64,000 nt of DNA from Eublepharis macularius (Eukaryota; Chordata; Lepidosauria; Squamata; Eublepharidae). Shown here one piece after another: positions 33,055 through 43,737 of this stretch; the stretch's first letter is position 1; each line of letters begins with the position of its first letter. Under the pieces are notes generated by a model. The model searched no databases. It saw nothing but the letters and a program-made list of their open reading frames with translations, and was not told where the DNA came from. A program made the translations under genes and the position numbers. The DNA lies in NCBI RefSeq assembly GCF_028583425.1, contig NC_072799.1:85546217-85610216 (forward strand), given 5' to 3'.

Positions 33055-33491
33055 GAGTCTCTCTACATGAGATGCCTTGGAACATGTTCATCAAGTGTAG
33101 GGAGATGTAACGTTAGCCAGGAAGCTCAGTTTAAAAAGACAGAGCTGGTGCAGATCGCTCCTCAGAGGGTTTGTTAATTTCATCTTCACTTCCCCAAAGG
33201 TTCTGTCAATTTCACCTCTTCAGTCTAAAACTGTGTGGGATCACAACCAGAGGGCAGCGAGGAATGGAAACGGGCTGGAGCTGCCTTCCAGAGCCAGGCT
33301 TGGACCTAGAGAAGTTATAATGGGCTGAAGTTTCCCTTCTGGCATTTCATAGCCCCTTCACACAGCTCCAGTGTATAGCAAAGTCTTTGCCCTGCTGCTG
33401 GCTCTGTCTTTTTAAACTACCCTTCCCAGATAACACTGCATCTCCCAACACTTCTTCTTCACGAGTCAGATATCTCATAGACAGAGACTCT
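33055..33491. mobile_element. MITE of the 21.95/50.18-kb family
   Basis: GAGTCTCTCTACATGAGATG at the left, CAGAGACTCT at the right, internal CTGTCAATTTCACCTC. Diverged copy. Confidence 0.7.
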
Positions 33492-34119
33492 ATGTTTCTA
33501 ACTTTCTGGTTTGTCCTCTGAAACCTGAGAAAGGGACAGTATTAGCCTTCCTCTTTCAACACCATCCCTATGTTTTATATTTCTCAAAACACTAGAAGCT
33601 CCAAGTCACTTAATGAAATTGATTGGCAGTAGCTTCTGAACAAATAAACAGAAGTATTTTTCCACTCAATGCCATCATTCACTTATGGAATTTTATTTAG
33701 TTCCCCAAGATGGGGAGACAGCTGCTAGTTAGGTGAACCTTTTAAAAGGATTAAACAGCATCATTGGGGAACCATCTATCCATGGCTATTAGGCATGGTG
33801 ACACAGTTGAAACTCAAGGTTCAAAGCCTTGGTATCAGATGTCAGGGACGAAATGCAGAACAATGTTGCTTTCATGCCCTAATTTGCAAACTTCCCCAAA
33901 GGCATCTATAAGGGCGCTATTGAAAATGGTGCTGAACTAGGTGAATCTTTGGTCTGATATAGCATGGATCTTATTACATTTTTCAAAACAAAACAGTTAC
34001 ATGTGCTGAAAGTCACGTACAGAAAAGATATTGCCCTACAACTGCTCCATCTGCAGGGATTCTGATACACACACCAAACTCCTTCCCCAGTCACAGGAAC
34101 AGAAAGGCAGCCACTCAAC

Positions 34120-34174
<55 letters not shown>
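34120..34174. repeat. (TTA)n microsatellite
   Basis: About 18 TTA units. On the right it joins a TTTATAAACC..GGGCTCTGGGCGG motif typical of a LINE/SINE 3' end read on the minus strand. Confidence 0.95.
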
Positions 34175-34176
<2 letters not shown>

Positions 34177-34320
34177 TTCAATTTATAAACCACCCATTCT
34201 CAGGGGCTCTGGGCGGTGAACAAGTTAAAATCAGTAAAAACAAGAAAACAACAATTTTAAAATCAACATACAATAAACAATAATGAAATAAGGGATGCAT
34301 AACATGAATGAGAAGCTAAG

Positions 34321-34748
34321 AGCCTTGCTACAAGTGACATTTTACACGTGAAGGATAAAGGATCATTTTCGCAAGTCTTTCTGGGAACTGAAGTTCCTCT
34401 CCCCCACCCCTTTTCCTTTTGTTCCTTCCCCTCGCTGCCTGAAGAGACAGAGAGAGCCTACGGCAACATCAGCTTTTGCAAATCGTCTTGCTGGGGGGCG
34501 GGGGGGGGGAATGCTCCGGAGAAAGCTGAGAAAGTTGCAGCTGCCTGCCCCAAAGATCATTGAGAACAGGCTTGTGACTGGAGGAACGATATGCAAAAGT
34601 TGTTGCCGCAGGCTTTCTCTGTCTCTTCAGGCAGCGAGGGGAAGGAACAAAAGGAAAAGCGGTGGGGGAGAGGAACTTCAGTTCCCAGAAAGACTTGCGA
34701 AAATGATCCTTTATCCTTCACGTGTAAAATGTCACTTGTAGCAAGGCT
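34321..34748. mobile_element. long-palindrome MITE (AGCCTTGCTACAAGTGACAT family)
   Basis: Near-perfect inverted arms of about 170 bp (GGATAAAGGATCATTTTCGC / its complement). CTAAG flanks both ends (34316-34320 and 34749-34753). No transposase. Confidence 0.88.
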
Positions 34749-34754
34749 CTAAGA

Positions 34755-35483
34755 CTCGCTGGACTCTGCCTGTGGAACAGAGTACATTTGGGGCTCTGGG
34801 TTGGAGCGAACAGGTTGGATCCTATCAGCTTCTGTGCAGACAGAAGAGAGGAGGAGGGGCCACTTCCATCTCCTGAAAGGGTTATACTGGGGACCCATGT
34901 GGACAAAAACCATGTGGGAAGGGGCCTGCACTTGGGAGGAAAATCAAGCAAGTCTGAGAAGAAAAGCTGGCAGGATCCAACCCTAGGTATCTTAGGAGGA
35001 TAAATAAGCAAGCAAATTTCTTTCTTTCTTACTCTACTCCTCTGACCTATAGGTCTTAAGTAGTACTTATCAAACATAACCGGGAATATGAAGAAAAGGA
35101 AGAATTCAGGCCAGAGAGGGTTATACTTAGACTACAGAAGAGCTGATTCCATAGAAGCCAGAGCTTGGATTTTGGCTCTGAATATAAAACTTAAAACAAT
35201 TTTTTCAAAGAATAACAGCTTACTCTTTTATATGAAGCACATTAACTTCTCCAGTGTGTGGAACCAAGCAATAGAAGAAAAACTGAATGTCATACGATGC
35301 TCAGAGAATGTAATTGCTGCTCTAGGATGGCCTTCAGCCCATAAAACCAGGAAGAAATTAATTATGAAGACAGATGCAAATAGCACCATTTGCAGAGCTA
35401 GTGGGGTTTGTTTTTCCCTCTGTATGGGGATTCCACCAAGCTTTACCATTCCGATGCGTTTGTTCAACAAGCAACTACATAGA
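34755..35483. other. TRMT9B intron 1, no recognisable element
   Basis: Open frames here (up to 171 codons) show no known domain. Confidence 0.4.
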
Positions 35484-35780
35484 ACAGAACCACAGAATCA
35501 CGAGAGTTGGAAGGGGCCATACAGACCATCTAGTCCAACCCCCTGCCCAGTGCAAGATCAGCCTAAAGCATCTCTGACAAGTATTCATCCAGCCTCCTCT
35601 TGAAAACTGCCGGTGAGGGGGAGCTCACCACCTCCCTAGGCAGCTGATTCCACTTTTGAACTACTCTGACCGTGAAAAAGTTTTTCCTAATATCCAGCCG
35701 GTACCTTTGTGCATGTAATTTAAGCCCATTGCTTCGGGTCCTACCCTCTGCTGCCAACTGGAACATAACCTGGGGCGTAC
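35484..35780 (-). mobile_element. CR1 LINE, C-terminus and 3' end
   Basis: Minus-strand frame LHAQRYRLDIRKNFFTVRVV, then QKWNQLPREVVSSPSPAVFK and RRLDEYL, typical of the CR1 ORF2 end. The 3' UTR follows, ending ..TCTCGTGATTCTGTGGTTCT at the left. Confidence 0.88.
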
Positions 35781-35906
35781 AACAGAGTGTAAAGGAAAAC
35801 CAAAATTTCCAACAGGGTACTGTACAGAATGTGTTAGAGAATCCCTGCCTTCTATTACTAATGTTTAATCTCTAATGCTTCAGTGCCTGCAAAAGTCACA
35901 GCTTAC

Positions 35907-36060
35907 CTATGTCGGCTATGATGCTTCCTGGCTGTTGTTCCAGTAGAAACTGTCGAACCCGAGGCCATGCTTTACTCTGCAGGTCATTGAAGCAGGCGGC
36001 TGTGCTTTCGTAGACACTGTGCACGTGTTTCTTCTCTAGCTGGGAAGCCTCTTGCTCCAT
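35907..36060 (-). CDS. TRMT9B: TRMT9B coding exon 1 (residues 1-51 plus first base of codon 52)
   Basis: First coding exon of probable tRNA methyltransferase 9B (KIAA1456), a class I S-adenosylmethionine-dependent methyltransferase related to yeast Trm9 and ALKBH8. Read on the minus strand it starts MEQEASQLEKKHVHSVYEST and ends in IIADI plus one base of the Gly codon. That is the start of motif I (ADIGCGTGKY, residues 49-58), which binds SAM. The 3' boundary is a good donor (GTAAGC at 35906-35901). A polypyrimidine-AG acceptor ends at 36062, so the exon opens with a single G before the ATG at 36060-36058. The start is the family's usual one, and its closeness to the acceptor implies an upstream non-coding exon. 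The 5' end of the gene is not identified here. The protein family and this N-terminus are known from other vertebrates; the splice boundaries are read from the sequence. Confidence 0.93.
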
Positions 36061-36225
36061 CCTGCAAGAAACAGATCAAGCACGCATTAAACAGCAACAC
36101 TGTTTTACCAAGACACGTTCTAGAAACACAACACACAAAGCCTCAAACATCACAGGATCCAGCCCACTACCAGTAGCAGCTGATGTGGAGAACAATGGCT
36201 CTCTTAAAAACCTACAAGAGGAGCA

Positions 36226-36281
36226 TCCCCCCCACACCCACACCCACACCCACACCCACACCCACACACACACACACACAC
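36226..36281. repeat. (CACACC)n / (CA)n microsatellite
   Basis: Tandem CACACC hexamers running into a CA dinucleotide run, about 170 bases on the upstream-intron side of TRMT9B coding exon 1. Confidence 0.95.
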
Positions 36282-38242
36282 AGCATTTTCAAGCAAGACT
36301 TGTAAATTTTTATTTATAGAATTTTTCCTGAAATAACCGTAATGATAGAAAAACATAACATAGACATAACAAAGCAATACTTTCACTTCACCTTTTCTAT
36401 ATAAATATTCTTCATTTCATGATGAAGTGTATTAGTTGAGAGACAAATCCACTGTTGGTTCTTGTTTTGCTTAACATCTCACTTTGTCCCTCTGGTATTC
36501 TCTCAATAAGCAGCTCTCACTTTTCAGTATAGCTACATGTTATGTTTTTCTCCAAGTGTCCCCCCATCCCAGCCCCACAAGAAAGACTCCAAACTCACGG
36601 AACACCTGCTACCTTTATTCAGATAGGCAGAGGAGACTAAAGCTTGTTTCCAGATCTCCTCCTAGGAAACAATCAACACACAGTGGAATGCAGGAGAACG
36701 ACAGCCCTTAGGAATTGCATAGCTACACTTGAAAACATAAATCACATTTCTTAAATTTTCAGAGATTCTTCACAATCTGTGAATGCCTGAAAACACTGAA
36801 AACAAACTCAAGCATCTTCTATTTCCACAGCTGCTGTTACAGTCCATTAACTGGCAAAAGTAATAGAAATAATCATTCTGTAAGACTCAGTCCTCAGACA
36901 GACATACTTTAAATACAGAAGTAATCCAATTGGCTTAAATATCACAGCAGCCATAGAATGATGAATGTGGTATTTTAAAGCATATATTATGTGGTATATA
37001 GCCTTGTATTACTGCAGGTGGATAGAAGAGAGGAGCTGATTGTTACAAACATCTCTCAATGTGTAGTCACATGGTGTGTGAGAGAGCATGCATGCTCTCT
37101 GCACAAAGACATGCCAGATACCAACTCATGCCTAAGCCCCCACCCACCCTACAGGACCCCATTCGTGAGTGGCCATTCACTATCACAGGTAGACAGAAGG
37201 TTTCTCACTCACTACGGTAACAAGCAACTGTCTTCCGGCATGAGCTTTCCTGAACTAGAGCCACCTACTTATATCAGATACTACTTTACTTCCCCCCCCA
37301 TAGGAATTAATGCTAGCTACTCCCAGCCCCTCTCCTTTCTGCCAGCTATGCCTTTGCAGCTGGGTTCCAACTCACAAAGAATAGTCCAAGTTACTGAATT
37401 ATTCGGGTAAACTCTAGGCTGGAGGGTATTTTTCCACAAGCCTATTAATTTTATTCTATTGAACTCAGTAGAAGACACTGTATGTGCATGAACCATGTAT
37501 ACAGGTGCATACAGGTACCATGCATGCGCATCGTCTGACTGCTTAATTTGGCTTTCATATTTTGGGAGTGTGACAGTGGATGAAGCCCCCCCCCCCAAAA
37601 AAAACAGACTTACACGTAGCGTTCTGTTTTACTTTGAATTCCTCCCCCTTCCTCCAATATTTTATATTCAAAGGCTGTATACAATGCAAATTAAACTGAT
37701 TTTAGCTTCATAACAGTCCCCTTATGGTGGTTTAACTGACACTGACCATGCAATCCAGAGTTACTCCAGTCTAAGCCCTCTAGAGTCAGTCATTACATCT
37801 CCCCAGGACACTCAGTACTTTAAAGGCAACTATGCCTATCATAATTCTTACAATTCTTGGGGAGGGGGAAGTACCACACACCTCTGGCTTTATTTTCCTC
37901 TAGAACAAATAAAAAATATACTGTGTATACAACAGTAGAATACAACTCATTTACTAAACTGTAATCCACATATAACAAATCTACAACTTGACAAAATGTC
38001 TACTAGTCCAATAAATGGATTTTTACAAAACCTGGTAATGATATTTTATATAAATATGAACAAAATGTTCCACAATTCCTCAACCATGGGGTTACAATAA
38101 ACATAAAACAACAATCCCTAGTTCACAGCTCCCAAGGAAAAATTGTTGTAGCTGCTAAACAACCAAGAGGTGCCATTCAAATGAAATTCCACAGCTATAC
38201 ATGAAATTAAGTAGAAATGGTGAAAGCTCCAATTAGCGTAAG
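36282..38242. other. probable TRMT9B first intron, no gene seen
   Basis: Mostly unassigned AT-rich DNA. A C-run near 37587 is followed by an A-run. No exon recognised. Confidence 0.4.
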
Positions 38243-38570
38243 CAGGGCTTTTTTTCAGCTGGAACACGGTGGAACGGAGTTCCGGCACCTCTTGAAAATG
38301 GTCACATGGCCAGTGGCCCCGCCCCCTGATCTCCAGACAGAGGGGAGTTTAGATTGCCCTCCGCGCCTGAGCGGTGCGGAGGGCAATCTAAACTCCCCTC
38401 TGTCTGGAGATCAGGGGGCAGGGCCACCAGCCATGTGACCATTTTTGTTGAGGGCCATTTAAACTTTACAAAACTCCCCCCTTGTTCCAGCTGAACCAAA
38501 GTGACATCATTATATGGTCCTGAGTTCCACCACTGAGTTCCACCACCTCTTTTCCCAGAAAAAAGCCCTC
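38243..38570. mobile_element. hAT-like MITE (CAGGGCTTTTTTTC family)
   Basis: Target duplication AGCGTAAG / AGTGTAAG (38235-38242, 38571-38578; 7 of 8). Same internal palindrome as 16.5 kb. It also has a doubled GAGTTCCACCAC near its right end. Confidence 0.9.
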
Positions 38571-39686
38571 AGTGTAAGTCTTGTCAGCTGTAAAAAAATC
38601 GGCTTATGACTTGCTTCTGATATCTTAACTAAGACTGTAAAACAATCAACTTGCGTCTTGCGTCTGATATCTTGACTTTGTCGAGATTCCTAGGTATAAT
38701 CAGTCTCGTTTCATTTCCTTCATCAGAGTTACATTTTTACACAAGCAGCTTATTGCGGAGCCCATTCCTTAGACGTTTAAAGCTTCTACATCTCAATCAA
38801 CAAGCAAAATGAAGTTTAAAGCCCACTCTGGACAAGGTGAGATTCTCATCTCTCTTGCCTCTCATTATTTTCCTCTATGCTGTCCACCCTAGGCCTACTT
38901 GCATTTTTTCCTGCTTTCATGGTTTGTAGCTTTTTAAAATAGCTTTTGTTTCAAGGGTCTGTTTCCCAAGCAGAATTCAGATTTAACATCCACTGCATTG
39001 AGGTTTTATTCCATGTTCCTTGTTCCCTGTTTTAAATTTCTGGCACTGCCATTTCAGCTTTAATATTCAGTGCAAAACATAAACCACTTAAGCTTTTGGC
39101 CTTTAAGCCAAGTTGAACTTAGGGACTCTATGAGAATGAATCTTGTTAAGTGGTTTGTAGAAGGCAGCCAAGGTGTTCTTTCCACTCTTTGGAAACTTCT
39201 CCTTTCACCCCTGCATGTCCAGAATAAAAACAGAAAAAATATCTGTTGGCGCTAAGTGCAGACCACTTCACAGAGCAGCCAGCTTCACAGCATCTTAGCT
39301 AGCTTCAAGCAAAGTCCAAAATCAGCATCACCCTGCACCAACTGTATCAATCATGAATTCTTAAAGTGGGGCACCGGACCTCCTGAGGAGATGCACAGCG
39401 CTTGCTGGAGGAGTTAGGAAGCCTCAGCGAGGCCTGGCTAGCTGTGAGTGCCCTCGCAGCTAGCCAGTGAAGGATGACTCACGACAAGACCAATGGAGGA
39501 TGTGATACAAAATGGCTTGAGAAGAACCCCAGCTACACATCATAACCACATCCTTTAAGTGCCGCCTGCACTGCTAAAGGCAAAATCAAAATTTCACTTA
39601 ATAGAGAGTTCCTGTACAGTTTTCTGAACTAGCTGGCTTGGGTCTTTCAAAGGTGCTATGCTATCCACATGTAAGTTGGGGGGGGG

Positions 39687-39689
<3 letters not shown>
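38571..39689. other. no gene seen
   Basis: Unassigned DNA. No repeat family recognised. Confidence 0.4.

Positions 39690-39734
<45 letters not shown>
39690..39734. repeat. (GA)n microsatellite after a G-run
   Basis: Ten or so G residues, then about 21 GA units. Confidence 0.95.
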
Positions 39735-39735
<1 letters not shown>

Positions 39736-40636
39736 TGACCTCGATAGCATTTTTTCCTTCCCATTCTCCAAGTTATTTCAGCAAACCAAAGCAATTCACT
39801 TACTCAGATACATTACTTAACTTGCACATGTTAATACAGTCAACATAGATCAAATATTGCAGAAAGCGTTTTCATATCAGCTCAAAACACTGAAGTTTAG
39901 AATTGAAGCAGTTTAGTTTAAGAGGAAATCACTGAGAGGCAAAAAAAAAAAACCCTGTGCAAGCTCTGGATGGATATGCACATTTGAAAAAGATCCATCA
40001 GCCCTTGAAGGTAAATCAATTAGACGATAAAGCCAATTAAGAGTTTCTCATATAACAAAAGATGCATGTACACAAACCCTGAATTGTTGATATAGTTTAA
40101 AGACAAAAGCATGCAGATGTTCCTTCCGCTTATGCTCATGCAAATTTTTTGGTGATATATGGTGATCTCCGCCCTGAGCCCACCTGGTGGGGAGGGTGAA
40201 CTAAAAATCTAATCTAATAATAATAATAATATTACAATATAGTAAGAGGTGATACAGAAAGAAAAAAGTAATTATATAATATAATTGTGTAAGCCAGAGA
40301 TAGTTATATATAACAGAATATATAAAACACAAAGTATTTCACCCCACCATCCCATCATTAATTTTTTGAGACATTTTCTATGTTTATATTCAACGTTTTA
40401 AATTACAGATTTCATAACTAATCTATTTTAATAATAATTGTTCTTAGTTATTCTTAATTTTCAGCTGCATAATCAAAAAAGCTTTCAGTTTTTCCTAAAA
40501 TTCTAGAATTGGCCTATTATGTATATCAAGGTTAATTTTGCCACTGACACGTATTCGTATAGCTTATTCATCCATTCTGTCAATTCTGGATAGGAATCTG
40601 CCTCCCATTTTGTTGCATATACTACTCTTGCAGCTG
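39735..40636. other. no gene; AT-rich
   Basis: GATCTCCGCCCTGAGCCCAC at about 40166 resembles an L2-type 3' end with an (AAT)n tail. The following 400 bases are very AT-rich and may be an L1 3' region, as they resemble the DNA near 45.7-46.1 kb in composition. Not proven. Confidence 0.35.
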
Positions 40637-40644
40637 TCAAGGAG

Positions 40645-40822
40645 GGCAATCTAAACTCCCCTCTGTCTGGAGATCAGGGGGCGGGGCCACCAGCCATGTG
40701 ACCATTTTCGCCGAGGGCAATTTAAACTTTAAAAAACTCCCCCCTTGTTCCAGCTGACTTGAAAGTGACGTCATTGTGCGGTCCTGAGTTCCACCCCCTC
40801 TTTTCCCAGAAAAAAAGCCCTG
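40645..40822. mobile_element. half copy of the CAGGGC MITE with intact target duplication
   Basis: Only the right half of the MITE is present (from GGCAATCTAAACTCCCC to AAAAAAGCCCTG). A perfect 8-bp direct repeat TCAAGGAG nevertheless flanks it exactly (40637-40644 and 40823-40830). Confidence 0.9.
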
Positions 40823-40830
40823 TCAAGGAG

Positions 40831-41688
40831 TATCTCCCTTCTAAAGAAAAGCTGAAGAGGGCAAGGGCTTTTAAAAAGAAGAATAGAAAGACAAGAATGA
40901 CAAAGAACTACCTGATTAGAGACTTATAGTTATGGAGTATTTTAAAGGATCTTTTCTTTTTTCAGATCTCAAGGTCATTCAACTGAATGGAGTGCCAGCA
41001 GGTTAAAGACTTCTTCGGATAACATAAAAGGAAAGTACTTCTTTGTATAATGTGGAATTCACAGACGGAATTCACTACTGCAAGATTCAACCGTGGCCAC
41101 TAGCTTAGATGGCTTAATAAAAAGAACTAAACATCTTCAAGGAAGATTGTTAACGAGCACAAACAACGGCTATGAAAGCTGGCTGAAATGTGTCTATTAA
41201 GAGGCCAGATCCCTCTCATTACAAAGAGTCATGCGAAGGGGATATCAAGCAGGCCTTCAGATACCAAACTGGCCTGTAATTCACCTTTCTGACCAAATCC
41301 TGGGAAAGCTAATCTCTTTTCAGCTAGAAGGGTGCATAAAGCCGGTAGTGCGTGGCCATTTGCTCAATCTATCATCCTATGTTGTTTGTTATGCTGTCAT
41401 TCTGTGATGGAGAAATGGTTGTTTTTGTAGCCTTCTGGTCCATCATAAAAAAACCAGTTCTGTGCTTATGTGCCAAGGCACAGCACGGCCATGGAGGCTA
41501 GGAGGGCTTGTCATAACTTCCCACGAAAGGGGAGGGGGGATTCCCACCCCCAAAGAGAGTGTTTAAAAGGTTCTGCGATCTTTTGTGCCAGGTAGCACAT
41601 CTATAATGGAGAAAGGAGTAGGTAGAGGAAGGTTGCCTCTATCCTCAGAGTCGCCTACCCAATCTGCACGCATCCTGAAGGGATGCTG
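40831..41688. other. no gene seen
   Basis: Unassigned DNA; no open frame with a known motif. Confidence 0.4.
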
Positions 41689-41938
41689 TGATGTACTGGT
41701 CGAACTCTAGCTTGCAAGAGAACTCAAGGCTATGCTATCATTGGTTACTATTTACGGATGGCAGCCAATCAGGAGGGCAAGATAAAGACCAATCACTGAG
41801 CTGTAAATAAGTTACATTGTATATGGGTTATGCAAACGATGGTATTATAAAATACATGTTTCAGTTCAGTTGTGTTGTGTGTGTGTTATGCTGAATAAAG
41901 AGCTGTTGGTTTACCTCAAGTCTGAACCCACTATTTAA
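41689..41938 (+). mobile_element. possible solo LTR (different family)
   Basis: LTR-like layout: TG start, TATA-like GTATTATAAAATACA (41842-41856), then AATAAAGAGCTG (41895). Boundaries and target duplication were not established. Confidence 0.3.
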
Positions 41939-42029
41939 TAGATGCCCAGGTATCTTTCATAAGCCTCAACTGCTGTAGTTAGACGTTAGCCTTTTTTCTT
42001 TCCTTTTCACTAGCTGCGAGCCTATTGTG

Positions 42030-42330
42030 ACGTATCTCCCTATTGTCTGGGGCCAGTAAGGCAGCATGGCTGGGGCTAGCATGACGCTACAGATCAGCCC
42101 CCTTCAGAGGCTCACCCCTTCCAGGGCCCCCAAAGGCCCCCAAACATCACGCAAAAGAACCGGAAGACACCGATTCACGCAAAACTCCCGGATAACAGCA
42201 TCTTCCTGGCGCGATTTCACACGAGAAGACTGCGTCTTCCGGGTCTTTCATGCGCTGTTCCGCAGGCAGGTAAGACGTGTGGAAACGGCCCTGCTCTGAA
42301 AGTGCAGTCGGGATTGCAATACCCAACTGC
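42030..42330. mobile_element. GC-rich MITE-like segment
   Basis: CpG-rich tract with CGGAAGAC..GTCTTCCGG inverted words and a GTGTGGAAACGGCC end reminiscent of DNA-element termini. Limits uncertain. Confidence 0.3.
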
Positions 42331-42876
42331 GATATCATCGGCCGCTGCCACAGATTGGTCAGCAGCAGCTCGGGGCAGGTCTGCCAGGAGAGGAGCAGCC
42401 ACGGCAGATGGGGGCTAGGGCAGTAGCATAGCAAGGGGGAGGGGCTGGGCCCTGTGGGGATCATCAGAGGGAGGTAGCGACAGGGCTTGGGCCAGGCCAT
42501 CTTACAGCCCCTAGCCCAGGTGTTGAGCCTCACCCTCAGGATGGGCAAATGGGGGTGGGGGAGGGCTTTCCCAGGCAGGGAGGGGGATTAAAAAAGGTCT
42601 CGGAGCCCCATGTCAGGGCTTGTTGCTGCTGCCGCTGGGCAGGGCGCCGGCTGGGCCGGCCCTGATGTCAGAGGGGTGCCAGGGATGCTGCAGGACCCTG
42701 CTCTGTGGAAGGAGGGGAGGTATACATCACCCTGACTCCCTCTCATTCCACTCGCTGGCCTGCTCAACCTGGCCTGCTCACCCCCTGCATCCTCCATCAT
42801 CTCCTCCTCCCAGAACTCTCCTCCAAGCCTCCGCTCTCGCACTGCTCTGCTCTCACTCCACGCCATCACTCCTTAC

Positions 42877-43737
42877 TCACACCCACCACCTCAGAGCTCT
42901 TCCTAGCCACCCTTTATAGGGTTTCCTTTCTCCACCCCTCCCTCCTTCCAGGCTTGTTCCCTCTCCTGACTTGGCCCAGCTGTGCCTCCCCTCAGGTGTT
43001 TCCCTCCTATCACTAACCCCTTCTAGGCTTCCTTGCCTTGCTGGCAGGGTGGGGTTGAATGCGAGCCATCCCCAGCTGAGGTCTCCTTGGCCTTGCTCAC
43101 GAGGAGCTGCCCCAGTAGGCCTTTGAGCTGCTGAGCTTGCCTGGCCTTGCTCGCAAGGAATTGCCCTGGCCAGCTTCTCGGCTGCCTGCTCCTTGATGCT
43201 GGGCAGGGCTACCCATCTCCTCCCCCAGAATGCCTGTGGCAGCTCCACCTGGGGGGGCTTGGCTCCTAGCCACTCCTGAGCCAGGCTGCTGTCCTCTAGC
43301 CCGGGTGAGGCTCTGGGCTGTAGTGGCTGCTTCTCCTCCTTGGCTGGTAAGGGCTCTGTTTGGGCTGCTGCTGGGTCCCTATTCCCCCTGCCTTGGCCCT
43401 CCTCCTCTGGCCTGCTTAGCCCCCTCTCTTTCCCCTGGAGGGTGGGACTAGCTGGTCTCTCCCTGCTCCCTCCAGCCCTCCGAGGCTTTGGCCTTTCGTC
43501 CCTTCCCCCTGGAGTAGGCAGGTTCTGGACCTGGTTGCTGGCTGGGGTGGCAGGGCCGCTGCCTCCCGGTTGCCTCCCACTGCTCCCTCCTGGCAAGTCT
43601 GGGGGCTGGGACTCAGACCCCGGACACCCCAGCCCAGGAAGAGATGGGAGGACTGTCTCTGAATGCCAAGAGTAGACTCCAGCGCAGAAAAGGAGGCTTT
43701 CACGGGTGATGTAACCCCGGGCCTTTAGATCATCCAC
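42877..43737 (-). CDS. unassigned 286-codon ORF in a GC-rich tract
   Basis: Longest frame of a GC-rich island (about 42.3-43.75 kb). It opens MDDLKARGYITRESLLFCAG, then becomes rich in Pro, Gly, Arg, Glu and Gln (RPKPRRAGGSRERPA, ARAIPCEQGQ). An imperfect internal repeat (AIPCEQGQ / AAPREQGQ) is visible. I recognise no domain. The N-terminal 50 residues look more protein-like than the rest. It could be a gag-like fragment of a retroelement, or chance in GC-rich DNA where stops are rare. Several overlapping frames on both strands are also open, which favours the second reading. It is unlikely to be a host gene exon of TRMT9B. Confidence 0.25.
   Translation of the reverse strand: MDDLKARGYITRESLLFCAGVYSWHSETVLPSLPGLGCPGSESQPPDLPGGSSGRQPGGSGPATPASNQVQNLPTPGGRDERPKPRRAGGSRERPASPTLQGKERGLSRPEEEGQGRGNRDPAAAQTEPLPAKEEKQPLQPRASPGLEDSSLAQEWLGAKPPQVELPQAFWGRRWVALPSIKEQAAEKLARAIPCEQGQASSAAQRPTGAAPREQGQGDLSWGWLAFNPTLPARQGSLEGVSDRRETPEGRHSWAKSGEGTSLEGGRGGERKPYKGWLGRALRWWV

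Noticed and set aside
43230..43675. Plus-strand ORFs in the GC-rich island
   Set aside because: They overlap the minus-strand frame and are Leu/Pro-rich low-complexity translations expected from GC-rich DNA.
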